Source: CAWGXG01 sp963826505 (GTDB lineage Bacteria > Chloroflexota > Anaerolineae > Aggregatilineales > Aggregatilineaceae). Taken from it: a stretch of DNA of 64,000 bases. The notes below the pieces were generated by a model. The model was given only the letters and a program-made list of their open reading frames with translations, was not told the DNA's origin and made no database searches. How positions within the stretch are numbered: the first letter of the stretch is position 1; each line of letters starts with the position of its first letter. Of this stretch, positions 1 through 9,366 are shown one piece after another. The translations under genes were made by a program, and so were the position numbers. The stretch is from NCBI GenBank assembly GCA_963826505.1, contig CAWGXG010000008.1, forward strand, positions 124,001 through 188,000. The letters run 5' to 3'.

Positions 1-1419
1 GCATCATACGGATTGCGCAGGCAGAGCAGGACGTTCTTCTGGCTGCGGTTCAGCAGGTCTTGTGCCAAGGCTTGCTGTGACTGGGTCAGATGGGCATTGC
101 GAGTGGCAACAATGAGTAGGTCCACCCGATCAGCCAGGGCGCGCGCGCGCGCCGCTGATTCTGAGGCCGGATCGATCGACGCCAACGCCACGCACTCTAC
201 TGCCGGGAACTTGAGGCGCACCAGTGTCGCAAATCCGGTATCTCCACCCTGTTCCAGAATGCCCGAATCGAGATAGGACGCAAACTCGACCAACCCGATC
301 CGGCGCAGAGTCTTGTGGCACAATGGGCAGCAAGCCCGGCGGCATCGTCAGCGTGACAACTCCCAACCGCGCCGCCCGCGCGGTGATGGCCATATGTTCG
401 GCGGTGTGGATGCCATCCAGGGTGGGGGCGTCGGTGATCGCGTAGCGTTCTTTCATGGCGAGCACTTTGCCGACGGCGTCATCGATCAGGCTTAAGGGGA
501 TGCGCCCTGTCTGCGCCGCGTCAAGCACCGCTCTATAGGCTTCTTCCTGATATTCACGGGTATGCGAAAACAGAACGGTAGATGCTCCGGCCAGGGCTGC
601 CAGCACTGCCGATTCGCCGGGACCGTATTTGGTCGTCACGGCACCCATTTCCATGCAGTCTGTGGAGATTACACCTTCAAAGCCCATATCGCGCCGCAGC
701 AGCCCTTGCATGATAGCGGGTGACATCGTTGACGGGTATTCTGGCTCCAACTCGGTGAACTGGACGTGGGTGATCATCATCGACGCGATCCCGGCGGCGC
801 TGACGGCGCGGAACGGCACCAGATCGGTATCCCACAGGTTATCCAGCGGATCGTTAATCACCGGCAGGCTGATGTGCGGATCGATGGGTGTATTGGCCTT
901 GCCGGGGAAGTGTTTGGCCGTCGCTGCGACGCCTGCGCTTTGAAAGCCGCGTACCTGCGCCACGCCCAGATATGCCACACGCTGCGGATCGATTCCCAAA
1001 GATCGCACACCGACTGAGGGATTGTGGATATTGTGGGTTAAGTCGAGGGTTGGGGCCAGGTTCCAGTTGATGCCCAGCGCGCGCAGCTCTTTTCCCAACA
1101 CTGCCGAAACGCTTTGAGCCAACTCGTCGGAATCAGCGGCGGCGAGGGCCATCGCGCCTGGACTCTCGGTATAGTCGCCGCGCAGGCGAGCCACCACGCC
1201 GCCTTCCTGGTCGATCGCGACGAGCAGGGGGCGCGGCGCGGCCGCGTGCAGCGCCTGGGTCATAGCCGCGACCTGTTCCGGCGTACCGATATTACGCGCG
1301 AACAGAATAATGCCCCCTACACGCCCGCGTGCGACCCAGTCCAGGATATAATCGGGCGGCTCAAGGCCGTGAAACCCGACGACCATCATTTGCCCTAGTT
1401 TTTCTTCAAGCGACAGCAT
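1..1419 (-). CDS. nagZ: Beta-N-acetylhexosaminidase NagZ, GH3 (frameshifted, runs off window start)
   Basis: Glycoside hydrolase family 3 enzyme expected to remove non-reducing GlcNAc from muropeptides. It opens with LSLEEKLGQMMVVGF and carries the family motifs DQEGGVVARLRG, KHFPGKANTPIDPH (the NagZ KHFPG..D.H catalytic loop) and ISTDCMEMGAV. There is no signal peptide, so it is cytoplasmic. The first frame ends at 130 after a nonsense-like tail, but homology continues in another frame from about position 300 (RIGLVEFASYLDSG...) to the window edge, through a GH3 C-terminal domain. I read this as one gene with a 1-nt frameshift near 290-310. I chose the ATG at 1419 rather than 1437 because AAAGGG lies upstream of it. 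It is divergent from the dipeptide epimerase gene and shares its control region. Confidence 0.85.
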
Positions 1420-1527
1420 GTTACCCGACCCTTTCATGATGCTGAATGGCAGTCAGGCTGCCCGGTTAGCGGGGACCGCACAACGCACTACAGCTTATTT
1501 TATCACCTGCTAGCGAACTGGCCTAGA

Positions 1528-1541
1528 GTGGTATAATCCAC
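1528..1541. promoter_or_regulatory. Candidate GntR operator, site 1 (GTGGTATAATCCAC)
   Basis: The 14-mer GTGGTATAATCCAC has palindromic arms GTGG/CCAC and lies between divergent nagZ and the epimerase gene. It contains a TATAAT (1532-1537) that could be the -10 box of the epimerase promoter, so a bound repressor would block RNA polymerase. It matches a second site at 18022-18035 at 12 of 14 positions. It also resembles the TGGTATAGACCA-type sites known for GntR/HutC aminosugar repressors (NagR/YvoA). Binding by the GntR protein encoded at 9367-10101 is inference. Confidence 0.55.
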
Positions 1542-1575
1542 CGCGCAAGCGACATCCGCGAATCCGGGAGGAGTC

Positions 1576-2616
1576 ATGCAGAGCGATGCGCAGCGATTAA
1601 CCCTGCTCCTAGCGAATCCGTTTACCCTGTCCTATGGCACGACGACAGTGCGCGAAAATGTGTTGGTGCGGGTGCATGACGGCGCGTTTGCAGGCGTGGG
1701 GGAAGCGGCGGTGGTGCCCTACTACGGTGAGACTCCCGACCGCGTGCTAGGCTATTTCTCTGATCCAGCGTGCGTCGAAGCGCTGGGAAAAGCCGATGCG
1801 TTACTGTTGGACGACGCGCTCGACAGTCTGCCGCCCGGCCCGTCGAGCGCGGCACACGCGGCGCTCGATATGGCCCTGCACGATTTGTGGGGGCAGCGGT
1901 TGGGACACCCGCTCTATCGCCTGTGGGGACTCAACCCACGGCGCGTCCCGCTGAGTTCGTTTACGGTCGCCATGTCCGATGACGAATCTGATTTTCGCGC
2001 CCGCTTGCAGGCCGTGCGCGGCTTTGATGTGATCAAGCTTAAGCTGGGCGGCGCGGACTGGCGCACCGATCTGGAACGGGTGAAGCTGGCCCGGTCGGCA
2101 GTGACGGCGCGGCTGTGCGTCGATGCTAACGGCGGTTGGGCGGCTGACGATGCCCTCCTGATGATTCCTGAACTGGCGGCGCTGGGTGTGATCTTCATCG
2201 AGCAGCCTGTTGCCCGCGATGATCTGGCAGGGTGGCAGATGCTGCATGCAGCACTGCCAGCGGACCGACCGCCGCTGATCGCTGACGAGTCCGTGCAGGG
2301 CGTGGATAGCGTATCCGCGTTGGTCGGGCTGGTGGATGGCATCAATATCAAACTCGCCAAATGCGGTGGGCTGCGTGCGGCGCGACAAATGGTGCTGCTC
2401 GCCCGCGCCTACGGGCTGCGCATTTTGATCGGCTGTATGGTCGAAAGCTCGGTTGCGGTGACCGCCGCCGCGCACCTCGCCCCGCTGGCGGATTACATCG
2501 ACCTGGACGGCAACTTGCTGATCACGAACGATCCCTATCGCGGCGTGCAGATCGTCAACGGGCGCCCGCTGTTACCGGATGCGCCCGGCCTGGGAGTGAA
2601 ACCGGTAGATGCGTGA
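1576..2616 (+). CDS. Dipeptide epimerase (L-Ala-D/L-Glu epimerase), enolase superfamily
   Basis: A 346-aa member of the mandelate racemase/muconate-lactonizing group, of the normal length for L-Ala-D/L-Glu epimerases. Visible motifs are the catalytic KLKLGG lysine pair (about residue 155), metal ligands in CVDANGGW, FIEQPV and LIADESVQG, and the second catalytic lysine in INIKLAKCGG. The reaction converts L-Ala-D-Glu released from murein peptides into L-Ala-L-Glu, which ordinary dipeptidases can cut. GGGAGGAG directly precedes the ATG. It overlaps lysA by 8 nt, so the two are probably co-translated, and it sits beside the muropeptide salvage operon, which supports this substrate. Exact dipeptide specificity cannot be read from sequence. 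Confidence 0.85.
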   Translation: MQSDAQRLTLLLANPFTLSYGTTTVRENVLVRVHDGAFAGVGEAAVVPYYGETPDRVLGYFSDPACVEALGKADALLLDDALDSLPPGPSSAAHAALDMALHDLWGQRLGHPLYRLWGLNPRRVPLSSFTVAMSDDESDFRARLQAVRGFDVIKLKLGGADWRTDLERVKLARSAVTARLCVDANGGWAADDALLMIPELAALGVIFIEQPVARDDLAGWQMLHAALPADRPPLIADESVQGVDSVSALVGLVDGINIKLAKCGGLRAARQMVLLARAYGLRILIGCMVESSVAVTAAAHLAPLADYIDLDGNLLITNDPYRGVQIVNGRPLLPDAPGLGVKPVDA

Positions 2617-3853
2617 GAATGGGGCTTGTTTTCATTATCAGGATGAACGGTTGTGGTGTGATGGCGTAGCTCTAGATGCCATTGCGGCAGAAACGGGAAC
2701 TCCGGTCTACATCTACAGCGCCGGGAGTGTGCGCCACAATGTCGCGCGCTTGCGTGCGGCGTTCGATCCGTTGGGTGCGTCGATTCATTACAGCTTGAAG
2801 GCCAACGCGAATTTGGCCCTGGTGCGCCTGCTGCACGGGCTGGGCCTTGGAGTAGACGCTGTCAGCGCAGGCGAAATTCACCGGGCACGCCAGGCCGGGA
2901 TCGCCGGGCACGAGATCATTTTTGCCGGAGTCGGAAAAACGCGTGCTGAGTTGGTCTACGCGTTGGATGAGCGGGTAGGGTGGTTCAACGTCGAGAGCGT
3001 GGACGAGCTGCGCACGCTGAATACATTAGCTGGCGAACGCGGGCAGCAGCCCGCCGTTGCCCTGCGTCTGAATCCCGGCATCCTGGCGCAGACTCACAAG
3101 CACATTGCCACCGGGCACTACGGCGCAAAATTCGGTCTAGACGCGCATGTTGTGGCCGACATTCTGGCCCATCGCGCTGAGTATCCCCATCTGAACATCA
3201 GCGGGCTGCACATTCACATCGGCAGCCAGCTTGGGGAGGTGCGCGAAACCGTGGCGGCGGTGCGCGCCGCGCGGGATCTGGCCCTGCCCTATCCCGATGT
3301 GCGGACGCTGAACATCGGCGGCGGCTTCCCCGTCGCCTACACCGACGCGGACTCCTACCCGTCGCCCGCGGCGTTTGCCGAAGCCTTGGCTCCCGTGTTG
3401 CACGGCTGGCACGTCATGATCGAGCCGGGACGCTCCCTCGTGGCGGACGCCGGGCTGCTGCTCATCACGGTGCTGACGGTCAAACTGCAAGGAGAGGTGC
3501 GCTTTGTGGTGACGGATGGCAGCATGACGGAGCTGCTGCGGCCCGCGCTGTATGACGCCGTCCATCCTGTGATTCCGGTACAGGCGGTTGGGGAAGGTAT
3601 CGCGTTGAGCGCGGCTGTTGTCGTCGGGCCGGTGTGCGAGTCGACCGACGTACTGCACCGTGACGCTCGGCTCCCCGATATGGCGCCGGGCGACCGGCTG
3701 GCCGTGCTGGTGGTCGGGGCCTACGGCATGACGATGGCATCCAATTACAACCTGCGCATGCGTCCGCCGGAAGTCTTGGTCGACGGGGACACATGGCGCG
3801 TCGTACGCCGTCGCGAAACCTGGGACGATCTGCTGCGGCTGGAACTCCCCTAA
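2609..3853 (+). CDS. lysA: Diaminopimelate decarboxylase
   Basis: A 414-aa fold-III PLP decarboxylase converting meso-DAP to L-lysine. The PLP lysine lies in HYSLKANANL (about residue 65). Other family motifs are HIGSQLGEV, NIGGGFPVAY, EPGRSLVADAG and the C-terminal VGPVCESTDVL, which supplies the dimer-interface active-site cysteine. Its ATG lies inside the end of the epimerase gene (8-nt overlap), so the two form one operon. That placement suggests a role in disposing of DAP from imported murein peptides as well as, or instead of, lysine synthesis. It converges with murQ, leaving only 5 nt between stop codons. A broader basic-amino-acid decarboxylase activity is possible but the motifs favour DAP. 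Confidence 0.88.
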   Translation: MRENGACFHYQDERLWCDGVALDAIAAETGTPVYIYSAGSVRHNVARLRAAFDPLGASIHYSLKANANLALVRLLHGLGLGVDAVSAGEIHRARQAGIAGHEIIFAGVGKTRAELVYALDERVGWFNVESVDELRTLNTLAGERGQQPAVALRLNPGILAQTHKHIATGHYGAKFGLDAHVVADILAHRAEYPHLNISGLHIHIGSQLGEVRETVAAVRAARDLALPYPDVRTLNIGGGFPVAYTDADSYPSPAAFAEALAPVLHGWHVMIEPGRSLVADAGLLLITVLTVKLQGEVRFVVTDGSMTELLRPALYDAVHPVIPVQAVGEGIALSAAVVVGPVCESTDVLHRDARLPDMAPGDRLAVLVVGAYGMTMASNYNLRMRPPEVLVDGDTWRVVRRRETWDDLLRLELP

Positions 3854-3858
3854 AAGTG

Positions 3859-4764
3859 CTATGCGGGCCGGTCGCCGATCACGGCGCGCAGCATACCGCC
3901 AGCGTCAGCCAGGCGCTGCTGTGCTTCCTCCGCGGACACATTGCGCAGCGCCATCACAATCGCGGGCTTGACCTGTTGGCCGGTCTGCGCCAAAAGGTGG
4001 GCTGCTTCGTTCTGACTCAGACCAGTGACCTGCGCGACAATGCGTTGAGCCCGGATGGCGAGCTTCTGGTTGGTCACTTTCACGTCGATCATCAGGTTGC
4101 CGTAGACCTTGCCCAGTTGAATCATCGTCGCCGTGCTGAGCATGTTGAGGATCATTTTCTGGGCTGTGCCGGACTTCAGACGCGTGGAGCCCGTAATGAT
4201 CTCCGGCCCGACGACTGCTGCAATCGGAATATCCGCGATATCTAACATCTCCGCCGGTTCGTTGCACGTGATGGAAACTGTTGTCGCACCGGCGGCCCTG
4301 GCCGTCTCCAGCGCGCCGATCACATACGGTGTGCGTCCGCTGGCTGCAATTCCGACCACGACGTCCCGGCTGTTGACCCCTTTGGCAATCATGATGGCGC
4401 GTCCTGCCTCGGCGTCGTCCTCGGCCCCTTCGACCGCTTCGGTCAGCGCGATATTCCCCCCGGCCACGATCCCTTGCACCGTTTCGGGATCGGCGCTGAA
4501 CGTGGGCACGCATTCCACCGCATCCAATACGCCCAGCCGCCCGCTGGTGCCCGCCCCAACGTAAAACAACCGCCCGCCCTGGCGCAGCCGGTCGGTGATC
4601 GCGTCAACGGCTTGAGCAATGGCGGGCAATGCACGGCGTACCGCTCCGGCCACCGAGGCATCCTCGTCATTCATGACTTCCAGAATGTCGCGCGTGGATA
4701 ACCGGTCGATATTCACGGTCCGAGGATTGGGTTTTTCGGTCAGCATTGGTTTGTCGTCGTTCAC
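3859..4764 (-). CDS. murQ: N-acetylmuramic acid 6-phosphate etherase
   Basis: A 301-aa SIS-fold lyase that cleaves the lactyl ether of MurNAc-6-P to give GlcNAc-6-P and D-lactate. The length is normal. The family signature FYVGAGTSGRLGVLDAVEC is present near residue 70, with GIAASGRTPYV, CNEPAEM and GSTRLKSGTAQK following. A C-terminal helical segment (NEAAHLLAQTG...) resembles the UBA-like tail of MurQ. It is the last gene of the salvage operon, with a 4-nt ATGA overlap with the upstream kinase gene. Its substrate would come from MurK and AnmK encoded immediately upstream. No nagA or nagB lies in the window, so the next steps must be encoded elsewhere. Confidence 0.95.
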   Translation of the reverse strand: MNDDKPMLTEKPNPRTVNIDRLSTRDILEVMNDEDASVAGAVRRALPAIAQAVDAITDRLRQGGRLFYVGAGTSGRLGVLDAVECVPTFSADPETVQGIVAGGNIALTEAVEGAEDDAEAGRAIMIAKGVNSRDVVVGIAASGRTPYVIGALETARAAGATTVSITCNEPAEMLDIADIPIAAVVGPEIITGSTRLKSGTAQKMILNMLSTATMIQLGKVYGNLMIDVKVTNQKLAIRAQRIVAQVTGLSQNEAAHLLAQTGQQVKPAIVMALRNVSAEEAQQRLADAGGMLRAVIGDRPA

Positions 4765-5696
4765 AGCGAGTCTCCGGTTTCGGTGTTGAGCTGCATCAAA
4801 GCCAGCAACGCCGCACCAATCACGGGCGGGTAGCGCGGCACAGGCAGGGAGTCCAGTTCAAGTACTGCCGCGAGGCGCGTGCTTAGCACGTTAGGGCTGG
4901 TCAGCACCCCGCCCGCAAACGCGATCTTGGGTGTGCGCATGCTCAGGCGGCGAATAACCGTGCGCGCGGCCAGCGTCAATTCCTCTACGCCCTCAGTGAC
5001 TATGGCAGTGGCGACCGCGTCGCCGGTTTCTGCATCGTGCAGCACCAGCGGGGCGAGCGCAGCGACGGCACGCGTGCGGCTGGTGTTGGCATGGTACAGC
5101 CAGGGAACCAGATCGAGCGGTTTCCGCATGCCGAGCGCGCCCAATAGACTGTCAGTCAACGTGCTGGGATCGCCCCGTCCATCCCCAGCGCGAACCACCG
5201 CTTCGAGACCGCGCCTCCCCAGCCAGTACCCGCTCCCGCTGTCGTCGAGCAAGTAGCCCCACCCGCCGACCAGCGCCGACTCTCCTGCGGCGTTGACGCC
5301 GTACGCCAGGCTGCCGGTACCAGCCAATACGATCACGCCCTTACGTTCACCAAGCGCACCGGCCAACGCGATCTCGAAGTCGGCACTGGGAGCGACGTGG
5401 GCCTGCGGCATGATGGCTGTGACGACTGTGCGCAGCCAACCGGCGGAATGGTGTGCTGCCGCGCCCGCGATCCCGATTCCGACGGCCTGTACAGAGTCTG
5501 CGCTGACGTGGGCCGCGTCGAGGGCGGCGCGCATCGTGTCCTGGATGGCGCGGGCCGCGGCAGTGTGCCCGACGACGGAGGGATTGGCGGTGCCGCCTTC
5601 GCTCTGCCCGATGATATCCAGATCGGACGTGACGACCGCTGCGCGGACCGTGCTCCCGCCGCCGTCAACTCCCAGGACGACCCGGTCCATACTCAC
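4761..5696 (-). CDS. murK: BadF/BadG/BcrA/BcrD-family N-acetylmuramate/N-acetylglucosamine kinase (MurK-like)
   Basis: A 311-aa sugar kinase of the ASKHA fold. The N-terminal phosphate loop LGVDGGGSTVRAAV, a second loop VLAGTGSLAYGV (about residue 120) and FAGGVLTSP near the C-terminus are visible. Clostridial MurK, which phosphorylates both MurNAc and GlcNAc at O6, is of this same ATPase family and is encoded next to murQ; the murK-murQ pairing with a 4-nt overlap matches that arrangement. Free MurNAc made by NamZ would be the substrate here. A pure GlcNAc kinase is the main alternative. Confidence 0.82.
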   Translation of the reverse strand: MSMDRVVLGVDGGGSTVRAAVVTSDLDIIGQSEGGTANPSVVGHTAAARAIQDTMRAALDAAHVSADSVQAVGIGIAGAAAHHSAGWLRTVVTAIMPQAHVAPSADFEIALAGALGERKGVIVLAGTGSLAYGVNAAGESALVGGWGYLLDDSGSGYWLGRRGLEAVVRAGDGRGDPSTLTDSLLGALGMRKPLDLVPWLYHANTSRTRAVAALAPLVLHDAETGDAVATAIVTEGVEELTLAARTVIRRLSMRTPKIAFAGGVLTSPNVLSTRLAAVLELDSLPVPRYPPVIGAALLALMQLNTETGDSL

Positions 5697-6892
5697 CCAC
5701 GCGCCTCAGGTGCCGTGCACCATGTCTTGCGGATCAGATCGACGTAATTCGCGCCCGGGGTGATCTGTCCCAACACGACCGGGTGGGCTGCGCCGGTCAG
5801 GGCAGGGTGCATCCCAGGACGGGCGTGCCAGGTTTCGTGCGCCAGCAGCGCGAACACAAGCGCCTCTTTGTTGTCGCTGTCCAGGCCCACACTTTCATGT
5901 GTAGTGACCACCGCGGGAGCCAGCCGCTCGCGCAGCATCGCCACCAGGGTCGGATTGCGTGTCCCCCCGCCGCCCAGGATCACGTCGGACACTGGAGCAG
6001 GTGCGAAGCGCTGGTACGCATCCGCGATGCTCGCGGCGCTCAGCGCCGTCAACGTGGCGACAAGGCTGGCGTTATCCAGGCCGCGCTCGCGGCCTTTTGC
6101 GACCAATTCCGCGCCCATGATGCCCCCGAACAGCTCTCGCCCGGTGGTTTTCGGTGGTTGTTGCGCGTAATAGGGGTGAGTGAGCAGTTGGCGCAGCCAC
6201 TCTTGATCGACGCGGCCCGCCGCACCCAGCGCGCCATCGCGATCAAAATGCTGGGCACCCTGCGTGATCAGCGTGACGGCGGTATCGATCAGGGCATTGC
6301 TGGGGCCCGTATCGAAGGCCAACGGCGCGCTGGTGGTATCCGACAGCGGCGGCAAGAATGTGACGTTGCCGATCCCGCCCAGGTTTTGCACGGCGCGCCA
6401 GTGATCGGGGTGACGCAGCAGCAGCCAGTCGGCGAAACTGGTCAGCGGTGCGCCCTGGCCGCCAGCGGCCACGTCACGCGGGCGGAAGTTGCAGATCGTG
6501 GTAATGCCGGTGCGCTCTGCGATCACGGCCCCTTCCGTGAGTTGCAAGGTGGAGCTCGCACGCCCATCCGGCTCGATCTGGTGCCAGACGGTTTGCCCGT
6601 GCGATCCGATCAGGTCCACGTCGGCGGGTGTCAGACCTGCTGCCGCGATGACCTGTAACACGGCCTGGGCGAATTGCTCGCCCAATTCCGCATTGAGCTT
6701 ACAGATCTCATCCACGCGGCTGAGGTTGGGCAGGCACGTGTCGTGAATGCGCGTTTGCATGCCTTTGGGGTAGGGCACGGTCAAGGCGGCTACGATGCGC
6801 GCCTGGATGTTAGACGGCGTGCCGCTAATTTCACACAGGGCGGCATCAATGGCGTCAGCAGATGTTCCGGAAATCAATCCAACGATGTTCAT
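5693..6892 (-). CDS. anmK: Anhydro-N-acetylmuramic acid kinase
   Basis: A 399-aa AnmK: opens MNIVGLISGTSADAIDAAL (family: GLMSGTSxDGxDxAL; here the usual Gly is Ala), then GSHGQTVWH, the GGIGNVTFL nucleotide loop, FDTGPSNALID with the catalytic Asp, and LGGGGTRNPTL. It opens the 1,6-anhydro ring and phosphorylates to MurNAc-6-P, feeding MurQ. Overlaps of 4 nt with the genes on both sides show tight translational coupling. Its presence implies that the cell also takes up or makes 1,6-anhydro muropeptides, the products of lytic transglycosylases. Confidence 0.95.
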   Translation of the reverse strand: MNIVGLISGTSADAIDAALCEISGTPSNIQARIVAALTVPYPKGMQTRIHDTCLPNLSRVDEICKLNAELGEQFAQAVLQVIAAAGLTPADVDLIGSHGQTVWHQIEPDGRASSTLQLTEGAVIAERTGITTICNFRPRDVAAGGQGAPLTSFADWLLLRHPDHWRAVQNLGGIGNVTFLPPLSDTTSAPLAFDTGPSNALIDTAVTLITQGAQHFDRDGALGAAGRVDQEWLRQLLTHPYYAQQPPKTTGRELFGGIMGAELVAKGRERGLDNASLVATLTALSAASIADAYQRFAPAPVSDVILGGGGTRNPTLVAMLRERLAPAVVTTHESVGLDSDNKEALVFALLAHETWHARPGMHPALTGAAHPVVLGQITPGANYVDLIRKTWCTAPEARG

Positions 6893-8142
6893 AGCTCATC
6901 CACAAGGGTAGCGATCGCGTCATGGATCGCGCGGCGAAAAGGGTGAATACCCTGCTTGTGACGACCCGGATAAACGCGGTTGGTCAGTGTCGCGATCACC
7001 AGCCGCCGCGCCGGGTCGACCCACAGGGACGTGCCGGTGAAACCGGTATGTCCGAAGGCGTCCGCGTTGAACAGATCGCCCGCAGAAGCATCCTCATGCG
7101 CTTTGATCAGCCAGCCCAGGCCACGCCGCATGCCGTCTGTGTTGGCGTGTTCGCGGGTCGCTTCGCTCACCAAGGCGGGATCGATGCCCAGTCGCGGATC
7201 GGCGTCCAGCCAGGACTGCCCCAACGCGGCCACGTCGCGTGCGGTCCCGAACAGCCCGGCATGCCCGGCGACACCGCCCACGCCGCAGGCGTTTTCGTCG
7301 TGAACTTCGCCCCAGCAGCGCCGTCCGCGCCAGCCCGGATCATCTTCTGTCGGGGCGATGTTGGCGCGTGTGCGTCCGTGTTGCAGCGGGTTGAAGGTCA
7401 ACGTTTCCAATTCCAGAGGGGCCAACACTCGCGTTCGGATAGCGTCGTCCAGGCGGCCCGGTGTGCCGTGTAGGCGGCTGACGGCTTCGCCCAACAGCAT
7501 TAGACCGAGATCGCTGTACCGCACCACGCCTTCGCCCGGCCGTCCGACGAACGGATAGCCACACAGCGCGGCAAACGCTCGTGCCCAACGGGTAGCGCGC
7601 GGCAGCGGGTCCGGTTGATCTGGGGGCGGGGGTGGCGGTCCAGCCACTTCGAAGACGGCGCGCCAGGGCGCCAGCCCAGAGGTATGGGTTAACAAGTGGA
7701 AGAACGTCACGCGGTTCGGGTCGACCATCTGACCGCGTGCGCTGTCCGGTGTCGGCAGTTTGACTTTCGTGTGCGGGTCCTGCCCACCGTCTACCCCGCG
7801 CGGCCCGCTGGCGCCGAATTCCGGCACTACGCTGACGAGCGGGTCTTCCAGGCGGATATGGTCCGCGCTCACCAGCGATAGAAAAGCCGTCGTCGTGAAC
7901 AGCTTGGTCACCGACGCCAGATCGAACTGCGTCTCGGGTCGGACGGGAATCGTGCGCTCTTCCGCATCGATCCAACCCCAGCCTTCGTTGAGGAGCACGT
8001 CTCCGTGATACACGACAGTCAACGTCAGGGCGGGGAAGGTTTGGCCCAGGTGCGGACGAATCACATCTTCAAGCCGTTGTCTTCCTTCAAGCGGCAGACG
8101 ATCCTCGACTTCAGACGCGGGTAAAGCGGAAATGGCGGTCAA
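6889..8142 (-). CDS. Serine hydrolase, beta-lactamase/class C fold (AmiE/YbbE-like candidate amidase)
   Basis: A 417-aa penicillin-binding/beta-lactamase-fold protein. The nucleophile motif is SVTK (FDLASVTKLFTTTAF, about residue 77). The second motif is YSDLGLMLLG (Y-x-D rather than Y-x-N) and the third is HTGFTGTSLWVD (HTG in place of KTG). No signal peptide is visible, so it is probably cytoplasmic. The Bacillus ybb muropeptide cluster encodes a protein of this family (AmiE/YbbE) that is an N-acetylmuramyl-L-alanine amidase. By position next to namZ and anmK I infer a similar amidase role, which would release the stem peptide from MurNAc. A peptidase or esterase role is not excluded. Confidence 0.8.
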   Translation of the reverse strand: MTAISALPASEVEDRLPLEGRQRLEDVIRPHLGQTFPALTLTVVYHGDVLLNEGWGWIDAEERTIPVRPETQFDLASVTKLFTTTAFLSLVSADHIRLEDPLVSVVPEFGASGPRGVDGGQDPHTKVKLPTPDSARGQMVDPNRVTFFHLLTHTSGLAPWRAVFEVAGPPPPPPDQPDPLPRATRWARAFAALCGYPFVGRPGEGVVRYSDLGLMLLGEAVSRLHGTPGRLDDAIRTRVLAPLELETLTFNPLQHGRTRANIAPTEDDPGWRGRRCWGEVHDENACGVGGVAGHAGLFGTARDVAALGQSWLDADPRLGIDPALVSEATREHANTDGMRRGLGWLIKAHEDASAGDLFNADAFGHTGFTGTSLWVDPARRLVIATLTNRVYPGRHKQGIHPFRRAIHDAIATLVDEL

Positions 8143-8155
8143 GTCGATAGTTCCT

Positions 8156-9355
8156 TTATTCGTACAGCAGATATGGGCAACGGGTCAGCGTGAAGGCGTT
8201 GCAGTCTTCCTGCCATTCGAATGCCAGCGGTGCCAGCAGCGCGTCAACGGGACTGTTCGCGGCGACCCCTTGCTCAATCTGGTTGCGAATCCATGCGGCT
8301 CCAATCAACCGATCGAAGTGCTGGGTCCCGCTGTCGGGCTGAGTGGGCAGCCATTCAAAATGATCCGGGTACATTGCTCGTATAGTGACGATCAGACCCA
8401 GCCACGCTTCGATAGGCCGCCAGCGCGCCGGATCGGTGACGTGAACTTGCACGCCGTGACAGTACAGACCCGACCATTTGCTGTGCGTCGGTAGGAATGT
8501 GTGGGGACGGCAGCGCGCGCCCATGCGTGTCAACCAGCCGTCCGAGTTCAGACGGTCGGCCAGCGCCTCCGCGTCGATCCAGGGTGCCCCGACGATCTCG
8601 AAGGGCAGCGCGGTACCGCGCCCCTCTGATAGCTGCGTGCCTTCAACGAGACACGCTCCGGGATAGTGCGCCAGGGTGCTGAGATGTGGCATATTAGGTG
8701 AGGGCGGCACCCAGGGCAGGCCGGTCGCTTCCCACGTCATCGCGCGCTGCCAACCGTCACAGGGGATCACGGTCAGATCGGCGGGTGTAGGATTCCAGAT
8801 CTGGTTGATCATCTGGGCCAGCTCTCCAACGGTCAATCCGTGCTGTACGGGGATCGGGAAACGTCCCACGAATGAGGATTGGCTCATTTCTAGCGGCGGC
8901 CCGCTGACGATCTCCCCGCCCAACGGGTTAGGGCGGTCCAGGATTATGACGGGCGTCCCGTGCTCCCCGGCGGCCTCTAGAATAAGTGAGATCGTCCAGG
9001 TGAACGTGTAAAAGCGCACGCCGATGTCCTGAATATCGCAGACCAGCACGTCCAGCCCGTCGAGCATGGCAGGCGTGGGGCGGTAGGTTTCGCCGTACAG
9101 ACTGTACACGGGCAACCCGGTGCGCGGATCGGTTGTAGACGCAATCGCCTCGGCGTCTTGTGCCGCGCCTTCCAGCCCGTGTTCTGGGCCGAACAGAGCT
9201 GCCAACTGCACCTGCGGCGCGCCGCTGAACAACCGGTAGGCGCTGGTAAGCTGGTGATCGACGGCGCTGGGATTGGTCATCAAACCCACGCGCTCCCCAT
9301 CCAACGCGGCGAATTCCTGATCGTGCAAAACTTCAAGTCCGGAGCGTACGCGCAT
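8156..9355 (-). CDS. namZ: Exo-beta-N-acetylmuramidase NamZ (DUF1343, GH171)
   Basis: A 399-aa DUF1343 protein with the family landmarks VGLMTNPSAV, FGPEHGLEGAAQD, CDIQDIGVRFYTF and ILDRPNPLGG in the N-terminal domain, and VEGTQLSEGRGTALPFE in the middle. Characterised NamZ removes MurNAc from the non-reducing end of murein fragments after NagZ has removed the GlcNAc. The Bacillus enzyme is secreted, but this one starts MRVRSGLEVLHDQEF with no signal peptide. It lies 13 nt upstream of the serine hydrolase and 11 nt downstream of the GntR gene. The free MurNAc produced would go to MurK then MurQ. Confidence 0.93.
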   Translation of the reverse strand: MRVRSGLEVLHDQEFAALDGERVGLMTNPSAVDHQLTSAYRLFSGAPQVQLAALFGPEHGLEGAAQDAEAIASTTDPRTGLPVYSLYGETYRPTPAMLDGLDVLVCDIQDIGVRFYTFTWTISLILEAAGEHGTPVIILDRPNPLGGEIVSGPPLEMSQSSFVGRFPIPVQHGLTVGELAQMINQIWNPTPADLTVIPCDGWQRAMTWEATGLPWVPPSPNMPHLSTLAHYPGACLVEGTQLSEGRGTALPFEIVGAPWIDAEALADRLNSDGWLTRMGARCRPHTFLPTHSKWSGLYCHGVQVHVTDPARWRPIEAWLGLIVTIRAMYPDHFEWLPTQPDSGTQHFDRLIGAAWIRNQIEQGVAANSPVDALLAPLAFEWQEDCNAFTLTRCPYLLYE

Positions 9356-9366
9356 CGCCTGCCACC

